Positions 35,121 to 45,000 of a stretch of 64,000 nucleotides of DNA are shown piece after piece. The first letter of the stretch is position 1; each line of letters opens with the position of its first letter. The position numbers were made by a program, and so were the translations under genes. Origin of the DNA: Aureivirga sp. CE67 (GTDB taxonomy: Bacteria > Bacteroidota > Bacteroidia > Flavobacteriales > Flavobacteriaceae); NCBI RefSeq assembly GCF_015767245.1, contig NZ_JADOTV010000006.1:150908-214907 (forward strand), in the 5' to 3' direction. Below the pieces are notes generated by a model. That model did not search any database. It was not told the DNA's origin and saw only the letters and a list, made by a program, of their open reading frames with translations.

Positions 35121-35990
35121 ATGAAACATGTAGAATTTGATAAAACAGTTTGTGGAGTTGATTTTTTGTTGAATGTAATTGATTTTCAATCAGGATGTGC
35201 TTTTGAGTTTGAAACAGAAACACAATCTGCAGATTTTTTTCAAGTATATTTTATCAAAAAAGGAAATGGTTTTTTAAAACTAAATGATCAGAAAATAGAG
35301 TTAGAGTCAAATTCTTTAGTTTTTATTTCAAAATACCAACATCATTCTTGGCATATTGATCCTACAACTTTTGAAGGGCAACTTTTAGTTTTTCAAGATG
35401 ATTTTTTGAATGAGTTTTTTTCGGATCAATATTTTGTTTTTCGACTGCTATATTTTTATCAAACAGAATATTCTTTGAAGTTAAATATTGAAGAGGTTTA
35501 TTTAGAAGATTGTTTGTCAAAACTGAAAGAAATCAAGCAAGAATTAGTTTACCCAAAAAGTGATAGTGTACATTTGATTCGTTCTTTGTTATACTATATT
35601 TTGATTTCAATTAATCGTCATTATTCAAATACAAACCACATAAAAGAAGCTATTTCTTTGGATAATACAGCATATCAATTTCGAAAATTGGTAGAGAAAA
35701 ATATCCAAACAATGCAGCGAGTTGAAGATTATACTTTAAAAATGAAAATAAGTAGAATTACTTTGAATAAAGCTGTGAAAAATCAATTCAATGTTACGAC
35801 AACAGATTTTATCAAAGCAAGATTGTTATTTGAAATAAAAATGAAATTGATTCATTCTACTTTGACTGTTGCAGAAATTGCAGATATATATCATTTCTCG
35901 GAAGCAAATCATCTTTCTCGATTTTTTAAACAAAAAACAGGAATTTCACCTTTAGAATATCGATCAGATTATCAAAATGGTATTAATTAG
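35121..35990 (+). CDS. AraC-family transcriptional regulator with cupin-like sensor
   Basis: 289 aa. The N-terminal ~150 residues form a cupin-like sensor with QVYFIKKGNGFLKLNDQKIEL and SLVFISKYQHHSW. The C-terminal ~95 residues carry the paired helix-turn-helix of the AraC/XylS family: KMKISRITLNKAVKNQF, then LTVAEIADIYHFSEANHLSRFFKQKTGISPLEYR, the second being the strongly conserved signature. A cytoplasmic DNA-binding regulator. Its likely targets include the NTF2-like gene 68 bp downstream on the same strand, but that is only suggested by position. Confidence 0.92.
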   Translation: MKHVEFDKTVCGVDFLLNVIDFQSGCAFEFETETQSADFFQVYFIKKGNGFLKLNDQKIELESNSLVFISKYQHHSWHIDPTTFEGQLLVFQDDFLNEFFSDQYFVFRLLYFYQTEYSLKLNIEEVYLEDCLSKLKEIKQELVYPKSDSVHLIRSLLYYILISINRHYSNTNHIKEAISLDNTAYQFRKLVEKNIQTMQRVEDYTLKMKISRITLNKAVKNQFNVTTTDFIKARLLFEIKMKLIHSTLTVAEIADIYHFSEANHLSRFFKQKTGISPLEYRSDYQNGIN

Positions 35991-36058
35991 TTAAAATTTG
36001 GTAGTAGTTTATTTTGTTGAAAATAGGACCTTTGTGTAAGTTATTTAAACAAAAAAAC

Positions 36059-36466
36059 ATGAAGACTACAGATAAAACTCATACAAAAGAAGCAATTCGC
36101 AAAGCGATGGAACATTTGATTGATCGAGCAACAAATTTTGATGTTGAAGCTTTAGAAACTATTTATCATAAAAATTTTCATACAACTTTAGTCTTACCTG
36201 ATGGAAAAGTAGAAACTTTTAATAAAAAAGAATTTAAAGAACATTTTGCGAAACAAGCTCAAGAAGGAAAAACACAATTAAATACTTGGGCTGATTGGCA
36301 TGATTTTCATATTATCGGAGATTCTGCAGTTTGTGTTTTGAGTAGAAAACATAGTGGGATGAATGGAGAAGAAATGAAACTTTTATGTAATATAGAGTTG
36401 AAATTTGAAGATAATCGTTGGCAAGTAATTCGTGAAGCAATTTTCTTAAGACCATTGAACGAATAA
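36059..36466 (+). CDS. SnoaL/NTF2-like (DUF4440-type) protein
   Basis: 135 aa from the ATG at 36059; the upstream part of the open frame looks non-coding. A single NTF2-like cone fold can be read: a helix with AIRKAMEHLIDRATNFDVEALETIYH, strands TTLVLPDGKVETFNKKEFKEHF, WADWHDFHIIGDSAVCVLSRKH and the closing NRWQVIREAIFL. Such proteins are small enzymes or binding proteins with varied roles. It lies next to the AraC-type regulator, which may control it. Confidence 0.8.
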   Translation: MKTTDKTHTKEAIRKAMEHLIDRATNFDVEALETIYHKNFHTTLVLPDGKVETFNKKEFKEHFAKQAQEGKTQLNTWADWHDFHIIGDSAVCVLSRKHSGMNGEEMKLLCNIELKFEDNRWQVIREAIFLRPLNE

Positions 36467-36534
36467 TTATAAAAATCTTTTATTTTTTTGAATATTGATA
36501 ATACTTCAAGCTCCATTAACCAGAAATTGTTTGT

Positions 36535-36542
36535 TATATTTG
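36535..36542 (+). promoter_or_regulatory. Probable -7 box for the phosphoribosyltransferase
   Basis: TATATTTG matches TAnnTTTG, 23 bp before the ATG at 36566. The -33 region has no exact TTG at the expected distance. Confidence 0.45.
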
Positions 36543-36565
36543 AAACATCAAAACGCACAACAAAT

Positions 36566-37063
36566 ATGGAAAGTTCAATTATTTTAACAAACGAACAAAT
36601 TGTACATAAAATTCAAAGAATTGCTTACCAGATTTTAGAATCGAATAGTAATGAAAATGAAATAGTTATTGCTGGAATCAATGGAAATGGATTTGTTATA
36701 GCAAATAAAATAGCAAAAGTTTTAGAAAATATTTCGGATGTAAAGGTTTTATTATGTGAAGTAAAAATTGATAAAAAACATCCTTTGGAAGCTATTGATA
36801 CAAGTTTGACAAAAGAAGAATATCAAAATAAAGCTTTAGTTTTAGTAGATGATGTATTGAATTCTGGAACCACTTTAATGTATAGTGTGAAACATTTTTT
36901 AGATGTTCCATTGAAAAAATTCAAAACTGCTGTTTTAGTAAACAGAAATCATAAGAAATATCCTGTAAAAGCTGATTTTAAAGGAATTTCACTTTCAACA
37001 TCTTTTCATGAAAGAGTAGATGTAATAGTGGAAGGAGAAGAGATAAAAGCTTATTTAAAATAA
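36566..37063 (+). CDS. Type I phosphoribosyltransferase (PyrR/Hpt-like)
   Basis: 165 aa from the ATG at 36566. The PRPP-binding signature is intact: ALVLVDDVLNSGTTLMYS, two acidic residues followed by the flexible loop. An upstream ENEIVIAGINGNGFVIANKIA block and a late ISLSTSFHERVDVIVEGEE strand fit the PyrR/hypoxanthine PRTase group. It probably moves the phosphoribosyl group of PRPP to or from a purine or pyrimidine base, or acts as a regulator; substrate cannot be fixed. Convergent with the TauE/SafE gene across a shared terminator. Confidence 0.88.
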   Translation: MESSIILTNEQIVHKIQRIAYQILESNSNENEIVIAGINGNGFVIANKIAKVLENISDVKVLLCEVKIDKKHPLEAIDTSLTKEEYQNKALVLVDDVLNSGTTLMYSVKHFLDVPLKKFKTAVLVNRNHKKYPVKADFKGISLSTSFHERVDVIVEGEEIKAYLK

Positions 37064-37069
37064 AAATTT

Positions 37070-37095
37070 AAACCCTGTTTTTTCAGGGTTTTTTT
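37070..37095. terminator. Bidirectional terminator
   Basis: AAACCCTG (37070-37077) pairs with CAGGGTTT (37084-37091) around six T, between convergent phosphoribosyltransferase and TauE/SafE genes. Confidence 0.8.
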
Positions 37096-37912
37096 ATGCT
37101 TTTAAATATTTTAGTGTCATTAAAATAAAAACCACAACTATAAATAAAAAATAAAAAACAGTCTGAAATTTCTCTGATAATTTATTAGCTAATTTTACAC
37201 CAATTGGTACTCCAACAAAACTTCCTAAAAGTAAAAAAAGAAAAGCTGGCCAGTAAATATATCCTGTACTGAATTTTGCAATTGGTTCGCTCAATTGATT
37301 TATAAACATATAATTGATTGTTGCAAAAAAAGCAATTATGACATTGAAAGAAACGGCTAGGGCAGAAGCTTCTTTCATTTTAAATCCTTGATGCTTATAA
37401 AATGGAACCATTACTAGACTAGACCCTCCGCCAACACATGCTGAAATGATTCCTGTGATGATTTCATAAAATGTTTTTTTCCGCCAAGAAACTTTTAAAT
37501 GTTCAGAATTCTTTGTTTCTTTTTTCTGGATAAATTCGGATCTTAAAAATCGGATAATAATAAAGAAAACAAAGAAAAGATAAAATAATAATAGCTTTTT
37601 TGAATCTAATTTCATTGCAATATAAGTTCCTGCAAAAGTTCCAAGAATGATAAATAAAATACTGCTTTTAAAAATATCCCAACGAATATTTCCAGAGGAA
37701 TGATGGGATTTCATCGAAAGAATACTATTTACAAACATTATTGCTAGAGATGTTGCAATTGCTACATGTGTAATCTCGTTTTTCTCAATACTAAGTAGGG
37801 GTAAAGCTATCAAAAGTGTAGGTACAGTGGTCAAACTTCCTCCAAGTCCGAAGAGACTTGTAAGTAGCCCAGAAAATACCCCTCCAATAATCAAAATAAT
37901 ATATTCATACAT
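37094..37912 (-). CDS. TauE/SafE family anion permease
   Basis: 272 aa with about eight membrane helices. It begins with the conserved GVFSGLLTSLFGLGGSLTTVPTL and repeats a related GIISACVGGGSSLVMVPF in the second half, the internal duplication that defines the family. Members export or import sulfite, sulfonates and related organic anions across the inner membrane; the substrate is not known here. Single gene. Confidence 0.9.
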   Translation of the reverse strand: MYEYIILIIGGVFSGLLTSLFGLGGSLTTVPTLLIALPLLSIEKNEITHVAIATSLAIMFVNSILSMKSHHSSGNIRWDIFKSSILFIILGTFAGTYIAMKLDSKKLLLFYLFFVFFIIIRFLRSEFIQKKETKNSEHLKVSWRKKTFYEIITGIISACVGGGSSLVMVPFYKHQGFKMKEASALAVSFNVIIAFFATINYMFINQLSEPIAKFSTGYIYWPAFLFLLLGSFVGVPIGVKLANKLSEKFQTVFYFLFIVVVFILMTLKYLKA

Positions 37913-37963
37913 AAATACTTAGCTTTTATTTCGTAAAAATGTTAAAAAAATATGAATAAATAG

Positions 37964-37994
37964 TTGCATATTAATATTTGCTGTCTTATATTTG
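37964..37994 (+). promoter_or_regulatory. Orphan plus-strand promoter
   Basis: TTG (37964-37966) and TATATTTG (37987-37994) are 20 bp apart. No plus-strand ORF follows, and a terminator lies 55 bp downstream. Confidence 0.6.
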
Positions 37995-37998
37995 AACT

Positions 37999-38078
37999 AT
38001 TATTAGATGTGTACTAATAATGACTTTTTCTTTTTCATAGCAATTTTTCCCACTCAATCTTAGAGTGGGTTTTTTTTA
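37999..38078 (+). ncRNA. Candidate small RNA with two hairpins
   Basis: Between two minus-strand genes, a complete plus-strand promoter (37964-37994) is followed by a perfect 8-bp hairpin ATTATTAG/CTAATAAT (37999-38006 with 38014-38021, 7-nt loop), a pyrimidine-rich single-stranded stretch, and an intrinsic terminator (CCCACTC/GAGTGGG with eight T). The transcript would be about 75-80 nt and has no coding potential. The strand is clear because the T run occurs only on the plus side. Its last bases overlap the end of the DMT transporter gene on the other strand. The function is unknown. Confidence 0.5.
38049..38078 (+). terminator. Intrinsic terminator of the candidate small RNA
   Basis: CCCACTC (38049-38055) pairs with GAGTGGG (38063-38069), followed by eight T. 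The minus-strand side lacks a T run, so it does not serve the DMT gene well. Confidence 0.75.
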
Positions 38079-38965
38079 TCCTTAAATTTCCAATTGCTTA
38101 AAATAATTCCGCCAATCAAAATTACACCTCCCAAAAACTCAGTAAGCCCAAATGGACTTAGTTCTATTTTTTCTGTTCCAATTAAATTGTATAGATAAAC
38201 TAGAATTACTGTTATAAAAGGGTTTGCAGATAGAATTACACTTACTTTATTTGCATCTATATATTGGAATGCTTTTAAGATTAAAGTAAAAGTGTAAAGT
38301 GTAATGATTCCTGTGATTGCTACTAATATCCAAGTTTCGATTTCAAAAATTGAATAACCTTGAAAATTAACCATGGGAGTCAACATGATGGTTACAAAAA
38401 GAAAAGTGAAAAAATTAAGATTACAAGGTGGAATTTCTTTACTTATTAATATTTTTTGAATTAATAAATAACCAGCCCAGCATAATTGCGCAATTACTAA
38501 ATATAATAAACCAATATTAAGAGTTTCTTCTGAAAATTCATTAAATGTTCTATAGAAATACATTCCTAAACCAAGAAGCACAATAAGTAAACCAAATTTT
38601 TGGTTCCATTTAAAAGCTTCTCTTAAGAATAATACTCCTCCAATAATTACAAAAAGATCTCCGGATAAACTAGTAACAGAGACGATATCGGGAAAAAGAT
38701 AAAATAAAGATTTGTAGAAAAAATAAACATTTCCTAGCTTGAGAATACTGGAGAGAATAATCCAATATTTATTTTTTTTAAGCTTTGGCCATCGAAACTT
38801 GATTTTCTGAGCCATAATCAAAAAACCAACCAACGCTATAAAATATTGTAACCAAAGGATATTAAATATATTAATATCTTCAAGACCAATATTTGCTACA
38901 ATAATTTCAAGACATATTAGAAATACTGCCAATGAAGCTAATCCAACACCTAATAATTTCTTCAT
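38060..38965 (-). CDS. EamA/DMT-superfamily transporter
   Basis: 301 aa with about ten membrane helices in two EamA repeats. Visible family features are the start VGLASLAVFLICLEIIVANIGL, KLGNVYFFYKSLFYL, SLSGDLFVIIGGVLFLREAF in the first half and ILSANPFITVILVYLYN in the second. Members export metabolites or import small solutes; the substrate is unknown. The minus-strand gene ends at 38060 within the loop of the small-RNA terminator. Confidence 0.88.
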   Translation of the reverse strand: MKKLLGVGLASLAVFLICLEIIVANIGLEDINIFNILWLQYFIALVGFLIMAQKIKFRWPKLKKNKYWIILSSILKLGNVYFFYKSLFYLFPDIVSVTSLSGDLFVIIGGVLFLREAFKWNQKFGLLIVLLGLGMYFYRTFNEFSEETLNIGLLYLVIAQLCWAGYLLIQKILISKEIPPCNLNFFTFLFVTIMLTPMVNFQGYSIFEIETWILVAITGIITLYTFTLILKAFQYIDANKVSVILSANPFITVILVYLYNLIGTEKIELSPFGLTEFLGGVILIGGIILSNWKFKDKKNPL

Positions 38966-39272
38966 CTAAACTATATTTAAAATTAGATATTCTAATCATA
39001 CTTTCTAAGTTAGAAAAAATCAAGTTTGGATTTACTTAGCAAAATGCTAAAAAATGGAAGAAAAAAGAATTTGTTTTTAAGGATTTTTGAAAGATATGTT
39101 CTATTTATAGTAATAATTTGTTAATACTCTGATAAAATGACTATTCAGTGATTTATTAACTTTGAAAATGAAGTTAAACTTCAAAGGTTTGTAAAAAGAT
39201 TAATATTATTTTAGTTGCGTTGTGTTAAAAAAATAACCGAGATGTCTCGGTTATTTTTTTTGTTATAAAGTT
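38966..39272. other. Intergenic region with palindrome and possible plus-strand -7 box
   Basis: No gene seen. It holds a TAACTTTG element on the plus strand (39157-39164) without a good -33 box, an imperfect palindrome (CTTTGA...GAAGT/ACTTC AAAG, about 39160-39186) and the terminator at 39227. A second small RNA is possible but weakly supported. Confidence 0.35.
39227..39260 (-). terminator. Terminator after the 886-aa T9SS protein
   Basis: A-rich left arm with TAACCGAGA pairs with TCTCGGTTA (39245-39253), a tight stem with a 2-nt centre and T runs on both sides. It lies about 12 bp past the stop of the minus-strand gene. Confidence 0.85.
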
Positions 39273-41933
39273 TTATTTACTCAGAAAAATCCAACCTGTT
39301 TTTGGTTCAAGATTATTTCGATTTAATTCTAAAACATAATAATAAGTCCCTGAAGGTAGAATTTTATCTGAAGATTTTGCAGTTCCATCCCAGTTTTCAG
39401 TATTCTTATTTCCTTCATAAACCATTGTTCCATAGCGATTGTAAATGTACATTTTGAAGTCAGGATAATAATTGGCTAAATCATCAATATCTAATTCTCC
39501 AGAACTGTTTGGGTCAAAAGAATTAGGAACTTCAATGTCTGGAATTACACACTCAATAGCTAAAAGTTCAATTTCATTTCGAACACTACAACCAGTGTCG
39601 TTATTTGTAATTTTAATTAAGATTTTTTCAGGATTTTCCGAATTCTCATAAAGTTCAGATTTTTCGATACTATTTGTATCATTAACTAAATCTTCATCGT
39701 TTTTATAAAAATTAATAGTATAATTCCCTTCTAAAGATTCTAGAATATTATTTTCAATGGAAACAAGATCAAATTCAGATTTTTCAAAAGAAGTTTCACA
39801 ATTTTCTAAATTCTCTAATTCAGGATTTTCGATTTCTGGATGAATAAATAGGGTTAATGTAGTTGTGTCGAAACATCCAGTTTCTTCCTTAATTATTTTG
39901 ATATAAATTGTTTCAGGATTGCTAACATTTATATAGTTTTCCGTAATTGTCATTGGATTTTCATCATTCCACATATCATCATTAGAAGTATAGAAAGTTA
40001 CAGTTACTTCTTCTTCAAAAGAATCTATAATATTTTGATAGACAGATAAAATATCAAATTCAGCAATATCATTGTAAAGTTGACAAGCACCTAAATCTTC
40101 TAGAATAGGAGCAAATTCTTCATCAATAATTATTAGTTCAAAATTTCCAATAGCATTACAAAGAGAACTATTTTCTACATAAACATAAATTGTTTCATTT
40201 TGTGTTGTTTCATAACTAGAAATATTCTCAATTTCATTTTCATCATTTTCTAAATCTTCTAAAGAATTATAATATTTTATAATAGTAACATCTTGATTAG
40301 ATTCAGAAATAATTATAGAAACTTCACTGAAATCAAAAATAGTATCTTCATTTAAAAGTTTGCAAAGTTGAAAATCTGGTAGATCTTCAAGATTAGGAGT
40401 GTCAAGAATTGTAATAACTTTTGTAACAGTAAAATTTTCAATTCCAATACTGATTTCTGCTGTTACAATATAAGTTCCTACTGCTGTAAAAATATGAGAA
40501 GGAGAAGTTTCTATTGAAATATTATTAGCTCCAGAGTCTGGATCGCCAAAATTCCATGATACACTATTTATATTTTCATTATCGATGTAAAAATTAGTTT
40601 CTTCACCAAGACATAAATTTTCTGCAAAAATTAAAGGTTCAAATTTTGCTTGAATAAAAACAGGTAAACCCCATTGCGTACTTACATCACCTTCTAATTC
40701 AACTCCATCAAAAACATAATTTGAAGCTAAACCTTCTTCATTTGGAAATTCGATATAAGAAAGATGTTGTTCGTAAATTGTAGTATGATAAATTTTACCA
40801 TCAATAGCTATTTGTAGAGAACCTCTAGAAAGATCATCCCAAATTCCGTTTTCTTCAAAAGATTCTTCATAAATTATAATTTTAGAAGCAGGAATATCAG
40901 CAGCAGTAGTTTTAAACTGAGCAACAACACCTGTGGTACAATTAGTTTGATATTCAGATTCTGTAGGGAAATAATTTACTTCATAATAATCAATTTGTGC
41001 ATACAAAAATTCACCACTAGGAGAGAATTCTACACCATATGGAGAACCTAAATCATCCTCATCAAGTAAACTAATTGGGTTGGAAACTATTCCTGTTTCA
41101 TTATCAAAATCGAATAAATATAAAAGTCCTTTTTCTTTGGTTGAATGTAAATTTTTTGGATGAGGGTAATTATAATTTTCATCCAAGAAAGTTTCTGTTT
41201 TATTATTGGAATAAAAAGCAACTCCAATTTTATCTCCTTGAAGATTGAATTTTAAATAACCTCGCATATTGGTCACCGAAACATTATAAAACCCTTCTAG
41301 CATTTCTATAAAAGGACCAGTAGTAGTTATAACTGGATTTTCATCAACACCATTTTCTGTTATTTTATAAGCATAAAATTTATCTTCAAAATGTGTGATT
41401 AACCAAAAACCATTTCCATCAGCAGTTCTGGTAGCAGAAATCTTTTCAGAAGTTTTTGGTAAAAGTTCTGTGTTTTTCCCTTCTTCAACAACTCCTCCAA
41501 GACCACCATTTAAAGTCATATCAACAGTAGAATATTTTAGCCCAAAAGATTGTGTTTCGAAGTAAGCATCATGTGTGTCTACTGTGAAAATATAATATTT
41601 GTTTTCATCTGTTGGATAAGGGATAATAATTCCAGAGCTTGTACTAGAACTATTTCCGCCTAATTTATCTGCAAACGATGTTCCTGGTGGAAACATACTC
41701 TCATGGTTTTTATTCCAAACATCTGTACCGTCAGAGTAAAATAATAATTCACCTTCAGGTGTAGAAATAGAAGTACAACCTTCAAGTGTACTTAAAGAGC
41801 CAGTAATTGGAGTAGGAGGGTCTGTATTAAAATCTAACCCCGCATTTTCTCCAAAAAACCAAATACTTGATTCTTTTTGTGCAGAGGATAAAAATGGGAT
41901 TAGTACCAATAAAATGAGTAATATTTTTTTCAT
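39273..41933 (-). CDS. T9SS type B exported protein (propeller, PKD, Cys repeats)
   Basis: 886 aa. Signal peptide (ILLILLVLIPFLSSAQ). Residues ~20-430 form a beta-propeller-like domain that opens with SIWFFGENAGLDFN and LLFYSDGTDVWNKNHE, shared with the larger neighbour. Next come a PKD domain (SWNFGDPDSG...SPSHIFTAVGTY) and about three ~85-aa repeats, each starting with a Cys such as FQLC, GACQ or ENCE and containing NPETIYIKI-like strands. The protein ends in a type B (gliding-type) sorting domain (YPDFKMYIYNRYGTMVYEG...SGTYYYVLEL). It should be exported by T9SS to the surface or released. A paralog of the next gene, 72 bp away on the same strand; each has its own terminator. Confidence 0.88.
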   Translation of the reverse strand: MKKILLILLVLIPFLSSAQKESSIWFFGENAGLDFNTDPPTPITGSLSTLEGCTSISTPEGELLFYSDGTDVWNKNHESMFPPGTSFADKLGGNSSSTSSGIIIPYPTDENKYYIFTVDTHDAYFETQSFGLKYSTVDMTLNGGLGGVVEEGKNTELLPKTSEKISATRTADGNGFWLITHFEDKFYAYKITENGVDENPVITTTGPFIEMLEGFYNVSVTNMRGYLKFNLQGDKIGVAFYSNNKTETFLDENYNYPHPKNLHSTKEKGLLYLFDFDNETGIVSNPISLLDEDDLGSPYGVEFSPSGEFLYAQIDYYEVNYFPTESEYQTNCTTGVVAQFKTTAADIPASKIIIYEESFEENGIWDDLSRGSLQIAIDGKIYHTTIYEQHLSYIEFPNEEGLASNYVFDGVELEGDVSTQWGLPVFIQAKFEPLIFAENLCLGEETNFYIDNENINSVSWNFGDPDSGANNISIETSPSHIFTAVGTYIVTAEISIGIENFTVTKVITILDTPNLEDLPDFQLCKLLNEDTIFDFSEVSIIISESNQDVTIIKYYNSLEDLENDENEIENISSYETTQNETIYVYVENSSLCNAIGNFELIIIDEEFAPILEDLGACQLYNDIAEFDILSVYQNIIDSFEEEVTVTFYTSNDDMWNDENPMTITENYINVSNPETIYIKIIKEETGCFDTTTLTLFIHPEIENPELENLENCETSFEKSEFDLVSIENNILESLEGNYTINFYKNDEDLVNDTNSIEKSELYENSENPEKILIKITNNDTGCSVRNEIELLAIECVIPDIEVPNSFDPNSSGELDIDDLANYYPDFKMYIYNRYGTMVYEGNKNTENWDGTAKSSDKILPSGTYYYVLELNRNNLEPKTGWIFLSK

Positions 41934-41970
41934 GTAAGCTTTTTTAACCTTTATTTCTTAAAGATAAAAA

Positions 41971-41999
41971 AAAACCTTCTCGTTATCGGAGAAGGTTTT
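41971..41999 (-). terminator. Terminator after the 2341-aa protein
   Basis: AAAACCTTCTC (41971-41981) pairs with GAGAAGGTTTT (41989-41999), with a T run on the minus strand. Confidence 0.85.
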
Positions 42000-42005
42000 A
42001 AAAAA

Positions 42006-45000
42006 TTATCGTTTTAAATTAAAGTGTCCTTTTCGAACGACTCTATTTCCGTTGTTGTCCACAAGTTCCATCGTAAACCAATAACCTGAGGAAGGAAGTT
42101 CTTGACCGTGTTTCTTTCCGTCCCAACCTTCTGTTGTTGGATCTATTTTATGGATTGATTTCCCAAACCTATCAAATATATAGATTTTAGCTTCTGGGTA
42201 ATTTTCAATTCCGTGAATATTCCAATAATCATGAATTCCATCACCATTTGGAGTGAAATAAGAAGGATAACCAACTACGCTGATATCAATTGCAATTTCA
42301 CCACAACCATTTTCTCTTACATCTCTAATTAATAATTGATAAGCTCCAGCTCTCACATCAGAAAAATATGGTTCTGATTGCCAAGTTGTACCTTCATCAA
42401 TTGAGAATTCGTATTCACCAATTCCGATATTTGCAATATCAATTTGAATGAAATTTGTTCCTTCATTAGTTAAGTAATCTGTGATTGTAATATCATCAAT
42501 AGTGATTTTTGGTAATTCTGATTTTTCAACCAAAATATATTTAATTTCACTTTCACAAATAATAGTTCCATCTGTAGTAAATGCTTTTACTGCATAAACT
42601 CCTTCTTCTGTAACATGTAATGTTGAAGTAGTTTCTCCTGCGAAAACATTTCCATCAAAGTCTGACCATTCATAAGTATATTCTCCTCCTGGATTTTCAG
42701 CTTCAATAAAGAAATCTAAATCATCAATACAATAAACAACTAAATCTGAAACATCAAATGTAGGAGCGTTTTCAACTACTAATTCGAAAGAAGTAATAGC
42801 ATCACAACCAGTACTTGGATTTGAAATATTAACCCAAACCGTTCCATTTTCACTGATATAATCTACACCATCAACTGCGTTTTCAGAATTTGTAGCATCT
42901 TCTTCAGATTCGTAGTAAGTAACTACGGCATCAGGATTAGAAGTAATTAATGGTGTCATCACATCATTTAATTGGAAAGTACCAATTCCTTCTTCACCAC
43001 AAACCGTATAAGGATCTAAATTAGCTGTATATTCTGGGCTGATATCTACAATGAAATTAACTGGAGCAATAAATGCACAAACAGAGTTTTCTTCTTCAAC
43101 TCTTATATAAAGAACAGTTGATGTAGAAATATCATAATCAGTTACAATTTGATTAATCTCATCTCTTGCATCTTGTTCAGAAACATGGTAAGTAATTGTT
43201 AAGTTTTCTAAAGATTCAAAAATAATTGAATTTAACTCATCCATAGATTTAGAAACAATACCATCTTCGTCTGTATCACAGAAAACGATTGGACTAGGAA
43301 TTGTAATTTCTAAAGGATCGTTTAAAATTAAATCTAAAGAAACAAATACCTCACACAGTTGCGTTGTATTAGAATTAATTACTTTAACAGTTATTGTAGT
43401 AGAAGCAGATTCGAAGTTTTCAACATCTACGATTTCATTTTCATTGTTTTCTGCATCTGTTAAGTTTGGATAAAACTTCACTTCATAATTTGCAGCATTA
43501 TTCGTTACATCAGCAATGGCATCTGTTAAGTCAAAAGCTTCTGTTCCATTTCCATCTTCATCACATTCTTCTAATGGAGTAGGAGTATAATTTGGTTCTG
43601 GTAAAGGTTCAACAACTAGCGTTAATGTCGTAAGAGTATAACATCCTGTAGAAACATTTACAAGTTTTACATAAATATCTTGCGCATCTTGTACTGTGTT
43701 TACAAAATTATCTGCCAATGGAATACTGTTAGGATCTAAAGCTTGAGCTTCTGTCATATAATATTCAACAAGAACACCTAATTGACCAACAAGCGCATCA
43801 TCATCCATTGTATTTAAATCAAACATTGCAAAACCGTCATAATCATCATCACAAATTTCATAACTTAAATTGTCACCAACTAATGGATTTGGATTAATAA
43901 TTAAATCAAAAGTTGTAAGAGTATAACATCCAGTAGCAATGTATTCAATACGAACATAAATTGTTTCTGGGTTTGAGTTATTTGTATATGGAGCAGAAAT
44001 ATCAATCGATCCAACATCATTATTTGCATCATCAATATTGTTGAAGAATTTTACAGTGATATCTGTTTGACCATTTACAATTTGATTATAAATATCTTCA
44101 AAATTAAATGAATTATCACCTTCACAAGTTTCCATATCTTCTACTTCAACCATTTCAGGAATAGGATTAACAACAAGAGTTAATTCTTTAACCAAACTAC
44201 AATTTGAAGTAGCATTTGTAATATTTACAAAAATATTGTTTACAACAGAATAGTAATTTGCTTCAACAGCTAAAGCAGTATCATTTTCTTCAGCGTTTTC
44301 TTGAGTTTCGTAGAAATTAATCTCATAAATCCCAGCTGGATCATAAAGAGCTTTTACATCATCTAAATTAAAGAAAGTATGTCCGTCATAATCATCATCA
44401 CATTCTTCAATAACTAATAAATCATTGATGTTTGGTAATGTATGAACAATTAAATCTAAAATTACTGTTGCTTCACAACCAGTTTCAATATTCGTAACTT
44501 TTACAAAAAGAGCCTGCGTAGGAGAAAGGTTTGTGTAAGGAGCAGATTTATCAATAGCTGGTCCATCTTCTGTTTCGTGGTAAGAAACAATTCCTGAACT
44601 TCCATTTAAAATTTCAGCATCTTTATTTTGTAAAATGATATTTTGGATAATTCCATTAGAGATATCTCCATCAGCTTCATCATCACAGAATTCGTATGGA
44701 GTTGGTTGTGTAATACTTGGTAAATCATTCAGTTTTAAAGTAAGTGAAGTTAAAGAATAACATCCATTTGTAGGATTATTCACACGAACTGTAACTGTTT
44801 GAGGGTTTGAAGTATTTGTAAAGAAAGTAGGATTTACAATTTCTCCGATTCCATTATTATTTACAGCACTAGCATCATCAATGAAATATTGGAAAGTAAA
44901 GTTTGGATCAGTTGTAATTTCCCCTTCTTTTATAGTTAAATTAAAATCTTCAACTCCGTCAGAACCTTCATCACAAAGTTCGATATCTGTAGGAGTTGTC

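Noticed and set aside
38966..39226. A conserved operator from the CTTTGA/TCAAAG palindrome
   Set aside because: The palindrome is imperfect, occurs once, and is not placed at a promoter of either flanking gene.
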